Positions 47,023 to 59,644 are shown, counted from the stretch's first letter. The stretch is DNA of 64,000 bases from Nannobrachium achirus (GCA_963921795.1 OY997655.1:8530322-8594321); one strand, 5' to 3'. Numbers and translations: made by a program. The notes: generated from the sequence alone by a model not told the origin.

Positions 47023-48470
47023 ATCTGACCAGCTTATATATTGACTGTGTCAATTCTTGTTTATTCACACATTCCGAAATTCACTCCGATATTCGGCCCG
47101 AAAAACGCAGCAGTGTGCAAAGACCTTTACTCGCGTCACGGCAACCACACTTCCAATTTCCAATTGCAACTTTCTAGTAGCACATGTACACGGCTGCAGC
47201 GCTATTATTTTAAGATTGATCTGTCTATAGCTAAAATCTAAAACGACACAGTTGCTTTCCCGGTTTTTAATGTGTCACAACCCTGGCGTCCTCTACTATG
47301 TTTTGGGCCCCGTGGCGTTGTAGTGAGAACATTTTACAAGGTGACAAGGCGTGGACGCTGCGAGGGTCCACAAAGGGATGAGACGACGCGGAGAAGCCCT
47401 TTGGTTGTGAATGTCATCCCAGAGGCCACAGCGTCTGATGGTGGCTTTGAAGACAGCTGTGAGGAGCAGGCTGACGCCGGCCACTGACATTTAGCAATGT
47501 CACAGCAGAGACCAGAGACAGTAGAAAAAACAACAACGTGACACCATTGGTTTCTGCACACCGTAAGCTGCTTTTTCAGCATTTGCAAATCTGCCATCTT
47601 TCTTAGAAATGAAACAGAAATTAATCAGATGAATGCTATTGGCTGGAGGGCAGGGGGTTCACTCTCCTAGAAATCCTAGAAACATAGCCTACTTCATCAT
47701 TAATTTAAATAAAAATCACACCCAATGTGAAGTGAGTGGTGGTCGTGCTTGCATAACGTCTTCAGACCAGGATTTTAGTCTAGGATGTACAGACTATGCT
47801 ACACACACACACGTTTTGCTATGGCAAAACGCTGAGGAAAAAGGCTACAGAAACACGCACAGCCACTCTATGGAGCGGTTTACCACCGCTCAAAAATAAA
47901 GGTAGGGTAAGTGATTTTTCATTTAATTCAAATAATAACAAAATTAGTCTGTGATCTGACAGTACTAGTTACTATGGGGCTTTTAAGCCATGACATCATT
48001 TTGTAGTCAGACCTCCAAGCAGATTTATTGTCAATATCTGTCCCTCGCTATTTCAACAGATCCGAGACAAAAATAACGACTAAAGTATAATTCTACCACT
48101 TTCCTTTCAACAACAAAGAGAAGAAAAATGAGTAAATAGTAAAAATAGTAAAAAGATTCGCTTTTTTGGGGGGCAAAAGTTCTCCTCTGCCTACAAAATG
48201 ATGTCAGACTTAACAGCCCCATAGAGTGTTAGGTCCATATAAGGACTTCTGCCCATCCCCTGAGAGGAGAGAAAGGTCAGTTTCAGTTTTCCCTGTAGGC
48301 GACGGCCTTCCTCCAATCATGATCGAGTGGGGGCCTTCCTCCAATCAGGATAGAGTGTAGGGGCGGGCCTTACACACAACAAGGCCATATAATGATGAAA
48401 ATATATACTTTATACCAGGTTTGCTAAGATAATGAAATCATGTGTAAAGTTTGCCAAAACCTATGTATAC

Positions 48471-48473
<3 letters not shown>

Positions 48474-48518
<45 letters not shown>
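48474..48518. repeat. (CA)n microsatellite
   Basis: A run of CA dinucleotides ending in poly-T. Confidence 0.95.
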
Positions 48519-48519
<1 letters not shown>

Positions 48520-48596
48520 TTTTTTTTTCTGGGTTCGAACTTGGAAACGTCATACAACCACAAATGTTACTTTTCATGATTCAAATTCCAAAACCG

Positions 48597-48670
48597 CAAA
48601 AGTAGCAGATCAATATGTTTCGTGCCGTGTTTTTCGAGACACATTTCGATCTCGCAGACCTGCTACTTTC
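48597..48670. repeat. Divergent common hairpin
   Basis: 'caaaagtagcagatcaatat' pairs imperfectly with 'gatctcgcagacctgctactttc'; the inner part is GTTTCGTGCC / TTTTCGAGACAC. The outer arm has changed from AAAATAGC to AAAGTAGC on both sides together. Confidence 0.75.
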
Positions 48671-48841
48671 AATGTGACGCTGTAGTGCGATCATGTACGC
48701 CGTTGATTTACCAAAGAAATTATAAAACACGTTTATATATTTATTTAAGGTACCCCACACGAGCAGAGTTGAAGGAACTCATAATATCGCTAATGAGCAA
48801 TTTCTCCTAACGTCCTTGTGTGGAGCGCTGCAGTGCTAATA

Positions 48842-48872
48842 GCCCCCCCCCCCCCACCCCCCACCCCCCCTC
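48842..48872. repeat. Poly-C tract with A interruptions
   Basis: About 30 bp, almost all C; a second C-rich patch lies at 48935-48950. Confidence 0.9.
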
Positions 48873-49256
48873 CACTCCAACGGTGCTTTGAGGAGCTCAA
48901 TCAGCTCTGCATCGATCTCTGTAATAAGATTACACCCCCCACCTCCCCCCGGCACACGGACCAATCCCCATGTCACCTTGTTTAGTTTGTTCCTCTTCAC
49001 TTTGCTCCAAGGTTTCATCTACTAGATGATCCTCCTGAGGAAACTGTGGATGGTTTTCATCCAGAGCAGTTTGAATGGTATCGACAGGACACTGTTTATT
49101 GACTTTGATCTATTGATTTATTGTTATTTGTATTTATTTAATGATTTTGCGGCTCAGTTCTTTAAATACTTAACCTATTCAAACTGGGACGACATTTGTG
49201 TAATTTTAGATTTTAGCTATATTCAGGTATATGATATAGCAACTTTTTTGGAAAAC

Positions 49257-50059
49257 TCTTAAAAGGATCCCTGGCTAATACGACAAATATGCCTTAATAC
49301 ATTATAATTGTGGTTATAGAGGACAATTATAATGTATTAACTCATCTGGTGCCGATCCCGAACTAGTTCGGCTTTATTTCAATCCAATACAATCTTTTTT
49401 TTATTAATTCACTTACCCCGAGCTGCTTGTAGAGTCGTGGGTGGTCCTGGCTCGCTAGCCGCTAGTCAGCTAGCCGTTCTACTCTGTCCGACGATATATT
49501 CCATTAAAAATGGTTTAAAATACATTTTTGAGCTCCCCAATGTTCACCCGATGTTCGGCGCCGCTTCCGATGAGTACTAGAGTGTGCCGATCCCGAAGTA
49601 GTTCGGCTTTATTTAATTAAATGAATAAAATGATAAGAGGCCTTCTGAAGCCTGGCCTGATTTTTCTAGCTACTAGCCGAAAGCTAGCAACCTCCCGGCC
49701 GGCCGTAATTTGCGAACGCAATCGCCAATCTCCGCCTAATCCAATGAAAGACTGCATCTTTAAAGGCTTATATCTCTTTTTTGTGTTTTAGGGAAGCGGC
49801 GCGAGGTTTATTTACGGCGAAATCGCCCAAAAATGATCTTTTAGATGACAAAATGGGAATAGCCATTCTGTTAGCATCTTCATCCGGGACATTTCCATGC
49901 CGTGCATGAACGTGAGCACGTCAGGTCCTGGAAGGTGAAGCCCTGGAAGCTAAAGCGCTCGCCTATGAGAGATGCGCTGGCATTCTTTGGCCCCTAGAGG
50001 GCGCTGGCACTCAAAGAGTTAAGGCATTATTTGTCGTATTAGCCAGGGATCCCTTTAAA
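49257..50059. mobile_element. TIR element containing a nested TTAA element
   Basis: 'aaaaggatccctggctaata' at 49260 pairs with 'tattagccagggatcccttt' ending near 50057; the inverted repeat runs about 37 bp. Inside it, 49337-50022 is a copy of the TTAACTCATTCTGTGCC element of 33246-33921, bounded by TTAA (49337-49340 and 50019-50022). A degenerate hairpin lies just outside at 50078-50146. Confidence 0.82.
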
Positions 50060-50385
50060 ACAGTGGTGGTTTTCAGTAATAGCAGATATTAGTTTGCAGC
50101 ATGGCACAAAGTGATGCGTTGCGACCTTGTAAATGATCTACTTTATTTTAGATTTTTTTTTTTTATCTTGAAAGTGTTTAAACATTTTTCAATAATTTTG
50201 AAAATACAAAATAATAATGGAAATTCTGTGAATGTAGCAGGAGTACCGCCCGAGGAGTTGACATTTAACATATCGGTTTGCATTTTCTGTGAATGAAACG
50301 AGTGTTGCGAGTATTCTAAAAGGATTGTTTCCGGCGTCTATAGTCACTCTCTGCAATGGGTCACGACCAGCAGGCTATTCTCTTC

Positions 50386-50448
50386 ACAGACCCCCTGTAG
50401 TAACTCTGAGGGCCCCCTATGGGTCCTGGATCCCCTGTTGAAGACCCC
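50386..50448. mobile_element. hAT GGGGTCTTCAAC family, terminal fragment
   Basis: 'gaccccctgtagtaactctg' and 'ccctgttgaagacccc' match the right end of that family only. Confidence 0.8.
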
Positions 50449-50994
50449 AGCTCTACAGTATAGCAGTGATGATGATTAAAAAAAAGAGCTTCAACTTTTG
50501 AAGTAGAAACATTACAAAGTACGGTACGTTTGATTAAAATGAATAGTGACCGTTTGTTTCAATATGTAATCAAGTAGATACAGTGACCTAATTCACCATC
50601 TCCCTTTCATCTCTCTAAAAATACAAGATGTGAAGGAAGTGTCCTTTTAAACTTTAAAGCAGCATATTTATGTTCATTTCCACGCTGCAGTGCTGGGGGA
50701 ATGTCTTTCTGCTGAAGGTCACATGTCTGTCACTGGCACAGCCTCGTCTTCATCATTTAAAATAGTAGATGTCTCAATTCAGTTCATTTCAATCCTCAGC
50801 TCTCAAATAAATCCAAACACCGGTTTTAGAAGGTTACGTTTGGACCGTAGTCAAAATACCAAATGAAGATATAGTAACTACTGTACACGTTATCTGCGTT
50901 TAAGTAGTTTAGTCTGCCGATAGTTGACATTTTGAGTGACGGCGTGACGTGCTGTGAACCGCTATTTATTGAATAGAAAATCTACTGTAAAATG

Positions 50995-51305
50995 ACATGG
51001 ATGCTTTCTCGGTTTTAAAATCATTATTTTATACTTTAGCTAAAAGCAGATATATGCAAGCTCATAGTGCGTCGCTTTGTCTTTAAAAAATAAGCGTCCA
51101 TTTTTTATTCAAGTCTTTGCTTCTGGGGGTCCCTGGAACAACATATTTTGAGACGGGGTTCCACGGCCAAATACATATAATTTAGGGGGCGGTCCTTGAC
51201 ATGAATAGCTTTGTGAACCACCGATATAACAACATTATATTTCTGAAAACTGTTAGGATTTAGAAGACATTTGTAGGAGAGAATCTTCAGGCTTTAATTT
51301 GGTTA
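50995..51305. mobile_element. Decayed TTAA-family element with half hairpin
   Basis: 'attattttatactttagcta', a left hairpin arm at about 51046 ('agcagatatatgcaagctcatag') and a right end 'ggctttaatttggttaac' resemble 23319-23622. Confidence 0.6.
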
Positions 51306-52483
51306 ACTCATCTTGCTGGGGACCCCCCCTGGACCCCCCTCTAGGGACCCCTGGAGGGGGTTCCCCGGACCCCACTTTGAGAACCACTGATTTAGATGTT
51401 TAGATGCATGTGGTGCCCCCCCTCTCCGCTCCAGTGGAGGTGCATGTTGCTTTAAGTGAACCAGCAGCATGATGAATAACAGTGTGTTATCTGACATTCA
51501 GGATGGATGCTGGGGAATTTTGAAGCTTTTTTGTGCTAGAAATTACAATAAGCTGTGAGCTGTGTTTCCCCCCTCCCCCTTGTTTCTGCAAACCTATAGC
51601 AGGCCTTCTTGTCTGTTACTCTTTCAACAAACACTGGTTCGGGACCCATTCTTGCGTCGCAGACCCCTTTTTGATAGGTCAAACAAAAAAATCACATTGA
51701 TGCACCTGGGACGATAGGGGTTTCGGGTCTCTCAACATCATGCCCCTTGCTCAGGTGACCCAGCCGGGGTCATCAATTCCTGACTTTACGTCCCAGTAAC
51801 TACCCAGTACCCACGATCAGTCATCAGTCCCATTAGGGAAAGCTAGCTTATATTAGCCTGGCGTTGCTCATACTAATTCCTCACTGCGTGTCGGATATTA
51901 GTCTGGACTCGGGAGCAGAATTTTCATTTCCAAGGGGTGGTAAAAAAGAAATGTCAAGGTGACATGCTCTTAATTGCTCCCTCTGAACTTCAAAGGGGTT
52001 GTGAGCTGTGGTAATTGATTGAGCCATACAAGTGTCAATAGCTTGTTAGTTCAATGAAAGCATCAAAGACTACAACCTGTTTGATGTCTGTAATAGAGTG
52101 GAGGGGGGAATGTGTTTGAATACACACAGACTCGCCTGATTGGCTGAATGGTTCTGAACCAGGCCACCACCCACCACGTGCCCCAAGCCTACAGCCCTGA
52201 TTGGCTAGCCCTTTCTGAGGGCTGGTGGAAAAAGCTTATTTAATGTGAAGGGCCAGACTACACAACACCACCACTACCTCCAGGGGGTGGTGTTGTGCGG
52301 TCTGTTTTATTAACCAGGCTAAGCTTATATCCCATGGATCCAATGTAGTTTATTCACAAGCTATTGTTAGTACTTTATATTGGTTCAATGTTTGTAACGC
52401 CCGTAGACAGACTTAAATTCTCACCATGTAAGCTTTTTTTCTTAATGAATATAATTTATTTTTGTCCAATCTGTATGGTAGAG

Positions 52484-52936
52484 TAATGGGTGGATATTGG
52501 CAAGAATCTCGCAATGGAATACGTATCACGATACTTGGGTCACGATGCAATAGTATCACGATATATTATTATTATTATATTGTGAATCTTTGCGATACGA
52601 TACTTTTGCGATACTATTGTGATATATCAGCTTTAAAAGCTGAAGACGCAGCTCTAATGTTGTTGTTTTCGTTGTTCGCAGCAATGTTCTCGAGAGACCT
52701 CACTCTCTGAACCGTGGGAAGGGGAAGTAGCTACTATAGTACAGCGAGTCAGCGACATCTAGAGGCAGCGGATAGTCAGGACCAGACTTCTACCATTGGT
52801 TCCTATTCTTCCTATGCATAGGAACATATTTTATTTTCCTCAAAGTATCACGATACTACGGCCTGAAGTATCGATACAGTATTGGCAAATAAACTATTGC
52901 GATGTATTGCCATATCGATTATATTGCCCACCCCTA
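52484..52936. mobile_element. TIR element of the TAGGGGTGGGCGATAT type, relative of 10957-11856
   Basis: It starts TAATGGGTGGATATTGG and ends 'atattgcccacccctA'. Subterminal 'cacgatacttgggtcacgat' and 'tcacgatactacgg' are arranged as inverted repeats. TAGAG occurs on both flanks. No gene inside. Confidence 0.7.
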
Positions 52937-53599
52937 TAGAGTATGTTAATACAATTTAACGTATTAAATCGGGGTGGTTGTATTTGGTCTCCCTGCTCTT
53001 CTATTGAGACATTTAGATGGTGTCAAAGGTCATGTCTCACCTATACACAGGATCTGACACACAGTCTGACCTGATGGTGGAGATTCAGTTCATATCCTGA
53101 GCAGGCAGGCTCAACCACTTTCACTTGTACTTTAAAAATATTTAAAATGTAGTGAAAATAACAGGTCTATAAGCTCACAAGTGTAGTTTTCTGCCCGACA
53201 GCGGCTTGGGAAAAGAAAAAGTGTGGAAGAAATCAATGAGCGAATCAATCTCAATTTCATCCTGGCGTGGGGTGTTTTTGTGGGGTGTTTGAGCTCCCCT
53301 CTGGGAGACGTTGGAGAGTGATTCTACTAAAGCAACAATTACATGGATCTGAGCTGAACTTTAGACACCGCTCGCCCCCCTCGCTCCCCCACTCCTTCTC
53401 TTGTCTCTTATTGGACAAGAGCCGAGCTCGCAGAGTACATTTTAACCCAGGAATCAGACCTGGGGCTGATTCTACTGATGTCTTCTATATCAGTAATTCT
53501 CACAATTTCAAGATTGTTCAAAAAATGTTCAAAAAAATAGCAGATGTACAAGCTTGCAGAATTGCTTCTAAATCGTTTTTTCTCGAACTTTTTTAATCC

Positions 53600-53740
53600 A
53601 AGGAACTCCATGAAGAGAAGGCTTCCGCACACCCAGTTCTTCTCTAGCAGCTGTGTGGGTAACAAAACATTAGGAAGGGATCTGACGAGGAGACAGATTG
53701 AACCGCACACTTCCGCTTGTCCGTTTCAGATAGTTTATTA
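53600..53740. repeat. Diverged relative of the repeat at 5901-6115
   Basis: It shares 'gaagagaaggcttcc', 'ctctagcagctgtgtgggta' and 'gatctgacgaggagacagat' with 5901-6010 but lacks the inverted right arm. A half hairpin ('aatagcagatgtacaagcttg') lies just upstream at about 53536. Confidence 0.7.
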
Positions 53741-54721
53741 GCAACATTTTGGTCGTAAGACCTTTCTCAAGCTGAATTCACACATGGCTGACAAACACAC
53801 TAAAAACATTTCCACTGGTGCAAGCAACCAATCAGAAACAATCAGTGATCAATCATTTAAAGCAGCTGTGTTAACATGGTCATGTGACTTACATCTACAC
53901 AGTGCCTATGATGTCCTTTAGTATCATTGAAAATTAAAAAAAAAAAACAATACAAAGGAATTAACAAAGGAGGAACCTCAAAATTATATGTGGATACATC
54001 TCATTTTGGGGGTTGACTTGAAAAGGTTTGAGAACCACAGAGATTGAGGAAAAGCTCATAGCATACACTTTTCCCCAGACGGGACTCTGTGTGTACGTGT
54101 GTGCGTGTGCCTGTCCGTGCACGCAGTTAATTTCCTGTCTTGTGCTGATGCTCACAGACAGTGGAACAGGAAATAAAGTGTCCTGAACCCGTGGACCATG
54201 TTGATCATGACAGGTGTGAGACGCTCTGTAGAAGAGAGTGAGGACAGAGAAAACACGTCAAGGGCAGAGTATCTTCTTAATCGTCTTGTTTGCCGTGCAC
54301 AGGTTTGTGCACCAAACCTGGGGCCACAAGCAGGCTGTCTGGTCCCTGCATTTCAATGGGAATGCGCATGGATTCTCAGTCGCCACAACTGAGTTCATTT
54401 ATTTGGATTCCATTGAAGCCAAATTGGAGGCATGTTGCACAGTTATCGCACGTTTCACAAATCGCACGTTAGGACTTTAGGTCATACAAACGTCTCCAGT
54501 CGTGATACATTCCCACATGCTGGGTGTACAGTTATGTTTGTACAGGACATCTTTACCTTTCAGGGCTTTCAGTCAGTGCTGTTAATGGTCTCTCTCTCTC
54601 TCCTCACATAGAAGGTTATAAAAGTCTCTCTCTCTCTCCTCCTCATATAGCAGGGTTATAATAACAGCCACCACTCTCCGCTGCACTGCGGCAGATGGCT
54701 GCTTAATAACATATAGTGCCG

Positions 54722-54784
54722 TAATTGATGAGAACTTAAATGGTCCCCCCTCTCTCTCTCTCTCTCTCACTCTCTCTCTCTCTT

Positions 54785-54838
<54 letters not shown>
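54722..54838. repeat. (CT)n microsatellite
   Basis: About 100 bp of CT dinucleotides with TTT interruptions; smaller CT runs at about 54590 and 54627. Confidence 0.95.
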
Positions 54839-54840
<2 letters not shown>

Positions 54841-55406
54841 CCCCCCGCTGTGTAAAAGCACAGCCTGGCTCGTTAAGAGCGCTACCGTTGCTTTTTAAAT
54901 GGACAGGGTTCGTGCGGAGAGCTTTAACATTGCTTTTAAATGGACTGCGCACCCCGTGCTGAGTTGACCCTGTAGAGGTGGCCTGGCGTTAGCAGAGCGT
55001 TTATACCCCAACGCAGCGTGTTTTTACCCGGCTTTTAAGTGTTCGCACCTGCATCCATCTCACCATGTGTCAGGAAGAACTCTGAACCTCACCGGCCTAT
55101 TAGGAGAAACACGTCAAACATTACTGGTGCTTTAAAATGAACCCAACTGTCTGTCCGTCAGTCTTTCTGTCTGTCTGTCTGTCGTTGTACTTTTTTTTCT
55201 CTCTTCAGTGGTTTGACCAATCGAACTCGCACATGAACATCGACCATCGTGTAGGGAGCGAGGACGTAAATGTTTCACTTTTTTCCCCAAATGTACGCTA
55301 TTTATTATTAGTATTTTTCACAACACCCTGATCGGGCTGAAAGGTTTGCCTAATTTGGAATTCTGCTTCATAATTGGGACGTCGACGTAGGTCGCAATTA
55401 GGCCTA

Positions 55407-55742
55407 GGCCAGACGAATATGGATATTTCATATATCCCAGATTTTCAGATATCCACATACTGTAGAAAGATATCTAGGTCCACACGACAAAGATATCTAG
55501 GTCTAAAATAATCTCCAGACCTCCACTAGGGGGACAAGCACACACACAGTAAAGTCTTCAGAGATATCCGTGTTCCATGCCTACACGGATCCAGTGAATC
55601 GGATATGTTTCAATATCTTCACTCATTTATCCGGTTTCAGAAGTATCCAGTTTTGCGACCGAAATATCCAGCTTTGTGTGGCTGCAAGCCCCAATCTCAC
55701 AAAAAAATGTCTAGCTTAAAAAATATCCAGATTCGTGTAGCC
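55407..55742. mobile_element. TIR element with GGATATTT termini
   Basis: Left end GGCCAGACGAATATGGATA and right end TATCCAGATTCGTGTAGCC are imperfect inverses. The fragment at 1-90 belongs to the same family. No coding content and no target duplication identified. Confidence 0.65.
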
Positions 55743-55769
55743 AGCACCTTAGTATGAAAACCTGCATAC

Positions 55770-55865
55770 ATCACGCCTCATGTCACTCTCCATATATGGC
55801 CAAGATCCCTGATGTCATCAATATTAAGCCCATATCTGGGAATGCCCATATATGGACATATTTAT
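55770..55865. repeat. Dispersed CArG-bearing repeat
   Basis: 'ccatatatggccaag', 'gatgtcatcaatattaagcc' and 'gcccatatatggacata'; two CCATATATGG boxes. Family members at 17690-17960 and 44740-44880; a single box, CCATATAAGG, occurs at about 48235. Confidence 0.8.
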
Positions 55866-55899
55866 TTCAGCGCCCTTGGGGCATCGTACTGGTAATAAT

Positions 55900-56230
55900 A
55901 ATAATTGTATTTGTATAGCACCTTTCATGACATGAAATACAGCTCAAAGTGTTTACAGAACAAGAATAAACCACAAGCGCTTTGCAGAAAATACAAAAAC
56001 AATTTAATGATAAAGCAAAATAAGTAAATCAAAAGCATAAAATCAACATTAAAACAATATCCAAAAAGGCAGTGAAATCATGCAAGACAGTGTGGACGAG
56101 ATATTTAAAAATATACTAAAAGCAAGAGTGAAACAATACTGCAGGTGTTGAGCTGTGCTTTAAAGCCTAGAGGCTGCCTGTCTCAGGTGTAACGGCAGTG
56201 TATTCCAGCCATGGAGATAATGTCATAGAT
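55900..56230. mobile_element. Probable LINE/SINE 3' end fragment
   Basis: 'aattgtatttgtatagcacc' and 'tgaaatacagctcaaagtg' are a common teleost retroposon 3' signature. The TAATAATAATAA beside it is on the tail side, implying minus orientation. The body is not recognised. Confidence 0.45.
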
Positions 56231-56523
56231 GACTATCTCCAGATGACTGATGTCAAGGGCTACAGTAGTCACATGAAGTCTGAGCTCCACGTTCCAGCCT
56301 CACCGCTTCTGCGTTGATTCAGAAATCCACATGGTTTAATGTTTCTCTGTGAGCTTGTAGATGAGCTGCGTTCTCTTTTCTATGTATGATGAGATGTAAT
56401 TATAGCGCTGTAAGTGGTTGATCCTTAGAATGTGTGAATAGAGTTGGAATGTAGGCCTTTTTATCGTCATATCAATTTAGCATTCCTGTCACATGGAGAA
56501 GCTCCTTGATATGACCAGACTCT

Positions 56524-56552
56524 GTGTGTGTGCGTGTGCGTGTGCGTGTGCA

Positions 56553-56597
<45 letters not shown>

Positions 56598-56600
56598 GCG
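56524..56600. repeat. (TGCG)n microsatellite
   Basis: TGTGCG then GCGTGCGTGC repeats over about 75 bp. Confidence 0.95.
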
Positions 56601-56716
56601 TCTTTCTCTCTCTCACACGCACACACTGTCCTCAGCCTTATGCTTTGTCTTGTTTCAACGGTTCTGTCACTCTCAACCTTTATCTGAATTAAGCCATTTA
56701 ACGGATGTAAATGGTT

Positions 56717-56935
56717 AATTATGGTAAATGGTGCATTTTGTTCCAAAGTGCTTTACATAGATTGTGGATTACATTCACCCATTCTCACACACACACTCAT
56801 TCACCGATGGAGGAGGAAACCATGCAAGGCACCAACCTGCTCACCGAGAGCGACTAGGGGTTCAGAGTTTTGCTCAAGGACTCTTCGAGACGAAGTCTGG
56901 GGGAGCCCTGGATTGAACTTTGCGGTTCTCCAACC
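56717..56935 (-). mobile_element. SINE family A, minus orientation
   Basis: 'atggtaaatggtgcattttg' through 'agcgactaggggttcagagt' to 'gagccctggattgaac' (B box inverse, decayed). It lies 100 bp from an opposite-strand copy. Confidence 0.85.
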
Positions 56936-57037
56936 GGCTGAATTACATTCAAAGTTAAGAGTTAATCCACAGCATTATCATTACTTGCTACTTATGTCAC
57001 ACATATGTTTATATCAGTAAATGACAGTTTACCTAGA

Positions 57038-57222
57038 GCGGCGTTCGATCCCGGGCTCCCCCAGAGTTAGTGTCAAAATGTCCTTGAGCAAGACTCTGAA
57101 CCCCTAACTGCTCCCGATGAACAGGTTGGTGCCTTGCATGGTGTATGAATGGGTGAATGTAATGAACAATCATTGTAAAGCGCCTTGGATAAACTTGCTA
57201 CATGAATGCACCATTTACCATT
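57038..57222 (+). mobile_element. SINE family A, 5'-truncated, plus orientation
   Basis: It begins at the B box GCGTTCGATCCCGGGCTCCC and ends 'aatgcaccatttaccattt'. The A-box part is missing. Confidence 0.87.
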
Positions 57223-57889
57223 TACCCCAGCAAGATTCTGCCTAGAATCTAAGTCTATTTCTTTACGATAAATGTAAAAAATGCCGGGCCACACAAAACG
57301 ACTCGCAGTGACTACTTTTTTTTTTCTTCTCCTTTTTCATTTCAAAGTGCACTATTTAACTTTTACAGATTCTATACCAGACAGATGAAGGTGAGGTGAG
57401 TGTGCGAGTGCTCCTTGAAACATGACTCTCAGCCGATGCTATTTTTATGAAAAAGGAACATTTTTAAATAATTGTCCCCGTACTTCAATAACCCCGGGTA
57501 TATAAAGAGGAGGATGAGGAGGTAATGGCAGACTGCAGTCTCAGGTGCTTCAGTGATGTTCCTACATCACCCCACAAAGCAGGTGTGCTGTGGTGCACGT
57601 CACTATGTTGTTGCAGTCGGGCAGATGACCTTCTCTGACTTTGAAGTTTTAAATTTACCTATGAAGGTGGATTCTGCTTTTCAGTGGGAATGGAGTGGTT
57701 TCTTGCCATTTTCACTTTTCTGCAAAAATACACTCCATTCTCCATAGAAATTAGAATGGCTAAATGGGGAAAAACCTGTGGAAAAAATCCAGTTGTAGGA
57801 CTTTTTTCAGGAAAAGAGCAGTAAATGCCTTTTTTTATTTGAATCCTGAAAAACTGTTTCGGACGTTTCCACCCAACAGACTGTGTTCA

Positions 57890-58320
57890 TTCATCCATCC
57901 ATCTTCAACCGATTATCCGGAATCGGGTCGCGGGGGTAACAGTTCCAACTGAGACCTCCAGATTTCCTTATCCTGAGCAACTTCCTCCACTCCCTCAGGG
58001 AGTATACCGAGGCGTTCCCAAGCTAATTTGGAGATATAATCCTTCCATCTGGTCTTTGGTCTGCCACGGGGTCTCCTCCCAGTGGGACGCGCATTGAGGA
58101 CCTTCCTAGGAAGGCGCTGGGGGGGCATCCGTACTAGATGCCCCAACCACCTAAGCTGACTCCTTTCCAAGTGTAGGAGCAGCAGTTCTACTCCAAGTCT
58201 CTCTCGGGTGATTGAACTTCTCACCCTATCTCTAAGGGAGATACCAGTACAGCCACCCGTCCGAGGAAACCCATTTCGGCCGCTTGCACCCGCGACCTTA
58301 TACTTTCGTTCATGACCCAC
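57890..58320 (-). mobile_element. 5'-truncated LINE, last part of the pol frame and 3' tail
   Basis: The minus frame 58320-57913 (135 residues) contains LRWLGHLVRMPPQRLPRK, then GRRPRGRPKTRWKDYISKLA, then LPPRPDSG at the end. This is the characteristic C-terminal end of a widespread fish non-LTR retrotransposon, whose 3' end carries the CATCCATCCAT tail seen at about 57890-57902. Reverse-transcriptase core blocks are absent. I cannot name the clade with confidence. Confidence 0.8.
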
Positions 58321-58448
58321 ACTTCATGACCATAGTGTGATTATGATAAAAATAAAAATAAAAACACAATAATCATATTGTGATGACTCAAATTCATCTT
58401 GAAATGATCCTCCGTCATGCACTGGGATCAATTCACCTGGCTCACGTG

Positions 58449-58499
58449 TACAAGCTCACAACGCAATGCGAGCGCGGCGAGCTTGTTGATCGGCTATTT
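58449..58499. repeat. Partial common hairpin in a GATGGGACGATA-family fragment
   Basis: 'tacaagctcacaacgcaatgcg' with 'gcgagcttgttgatcggcta'. The preceding 'cgtcatgcactgggatcaat' matches 15056 and 44066 (inverse). The outer left arm is missing. Confidence 0.7.
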
Positions 58500-58918
58500 C
58501 CGCTACGTTTTCATATCATGACAATGTCATAAAGGTGTTGAAGACGTTAATGAATTCATGAAAAAGAGAAAACTAAAAAGTTGAAATATGGAGATACAAG
58601 GTTTCTGCCCGGCAACAACGATACGAGACATCCACGGCGTTGAGAGAAGCAGTGGTTTTATGTACATCGATTGTGTATTTTATCCTTTATAGTGTGGCAC
58701 ATTACTGAGCTATCAGTGTCTCTTATCAAACGGTAAAAAAAAAAACTATAATTGTAACGGTAATCAGACTCCGGTCCATATGCGGTCCATATACCTTTTT
58801 ATAGACACCCCTGTGCCCTGTACCGTACATGTACGGTAACAGGAAAACGTGGCATTTCAGCTGACATGGAATGGATGTCATGCCAGCCGGGCAATGGGCA
58901 GACGATGCCAATATGTCA

Positions 58919-59116
58919 ACCCATTATGACCTGGAATTATTTTATGCTTTAGCTGTTTGAAAAATAGTAGATATACAAGCTCACAGCGCGGCACCGAGTG
59001 CCGCGCTGCAAGCTTGTAGATCTACTATTATTTGAGATGGGGGGGGGGGGGGGGTCCGGTCCCAAATACTTGTAATTTTGGGGGTCCTTGACGTTAAAAT
59101 GTTTGAGAACCACTGA
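58919..59116. mobile_element. Deletion derivative of the two-hairpin TTAA family
   Basis: It has 'aacccattatgacctgg', an intact left hairpin at 58959-59033 with AAAATAGTAGATAT outer arm, then a direct jump to 'ggtttgagaaccactg'-like sequence (GTTTGAGAACCACTG), with a poly-G run at 59039-59055. Confidence 0.75.
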
Positions 59117-59125
59117 TTTTTTGTG

Positions 59126-59395
59126 TGTGTCATAGCTCAGGGGTAGAGAAACCGCCATTAGAGCACAAAGGGTTCCCGAAAGGTTCCCAGTTCGAATCCG
59201 GGCTCCCCCTGAGTTAATGTCGAAGAGTCCTTGAGCAAGACTCTGAACCCCTAGTTGCTCCCGGTGAGCAGGTTGGTGCCTTGCATGGTTTCCTCCGCCA
59301 CCGGTGTATGAATGTGTGTGTGAATGGGTGAATGTAATGCACAATCTATGTAAAGCGCCTTGCATAAAAGCGCTATATAAATGCACCATTTACCA

Positions 59396-59397
<2 letters not shown>
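59126..59397 (+). mobile_element. SINE family A, best full-length copy
   Basis: A-box-like TAGCTCAGGGGTAGA at 59133-59147 and B box GTTCGAATCC at 59190-59199 show tRNA ancestry. The body has 'caagactctgaacccctag'; the tail reads 'gtaaagcgccttgcataaaa', 'gcgctatataaatgcacc', then a (GT)n run at 59398-59425. Not a functional tRNA gene: no cloverleaf beyond the promoter boxes. Confidence 0.92.
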
Positions 59398-59429
<32 letters not shown>

Positions 59430-59644
59430 TGTGCGCGTGCGTGCACATCGCTAGAACAGCGGCTCGGCTTGGCATGCTAATCTGCCAGACAATTAGAGCT
59501 TAACGCGGCACACTTGAGCTCATCACAAATCCAATAGCAATCAGCCGTGTCCTTGGCACCAACATGGCGGCCGCGTTCACATATTGATCAGCTCGCTACG
59601 TGGCTGATCAAAAAGTGTGTAGCGCATCGATCGGACCGCGAACA

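Noticed and set aside
47272..47490. Possible exon or transposase fragment in overlapping frames
   Set aside because: No convincing motif, no partner exons and overlapping frames on both strands of similar length.
57353..57400. Possible small exon after TTTTACAG with GTGAGGTGAGTG donor
   Set aside because: The peptide has no family match and would interrupt the conserved RRRE-QL junction between the exons at 36129 and 63681.
57913..58320. Host gene on the minus strand
   Set aside because: GRRPRGRPKTRW and LPPRP motifs are the C-terminal end of a fish LINE.
59133..59199. Functional tRNA gene
   Set aside because: A and B boxes belong to a SINE head; the same sequence recurs many times with a SINE body and tail.
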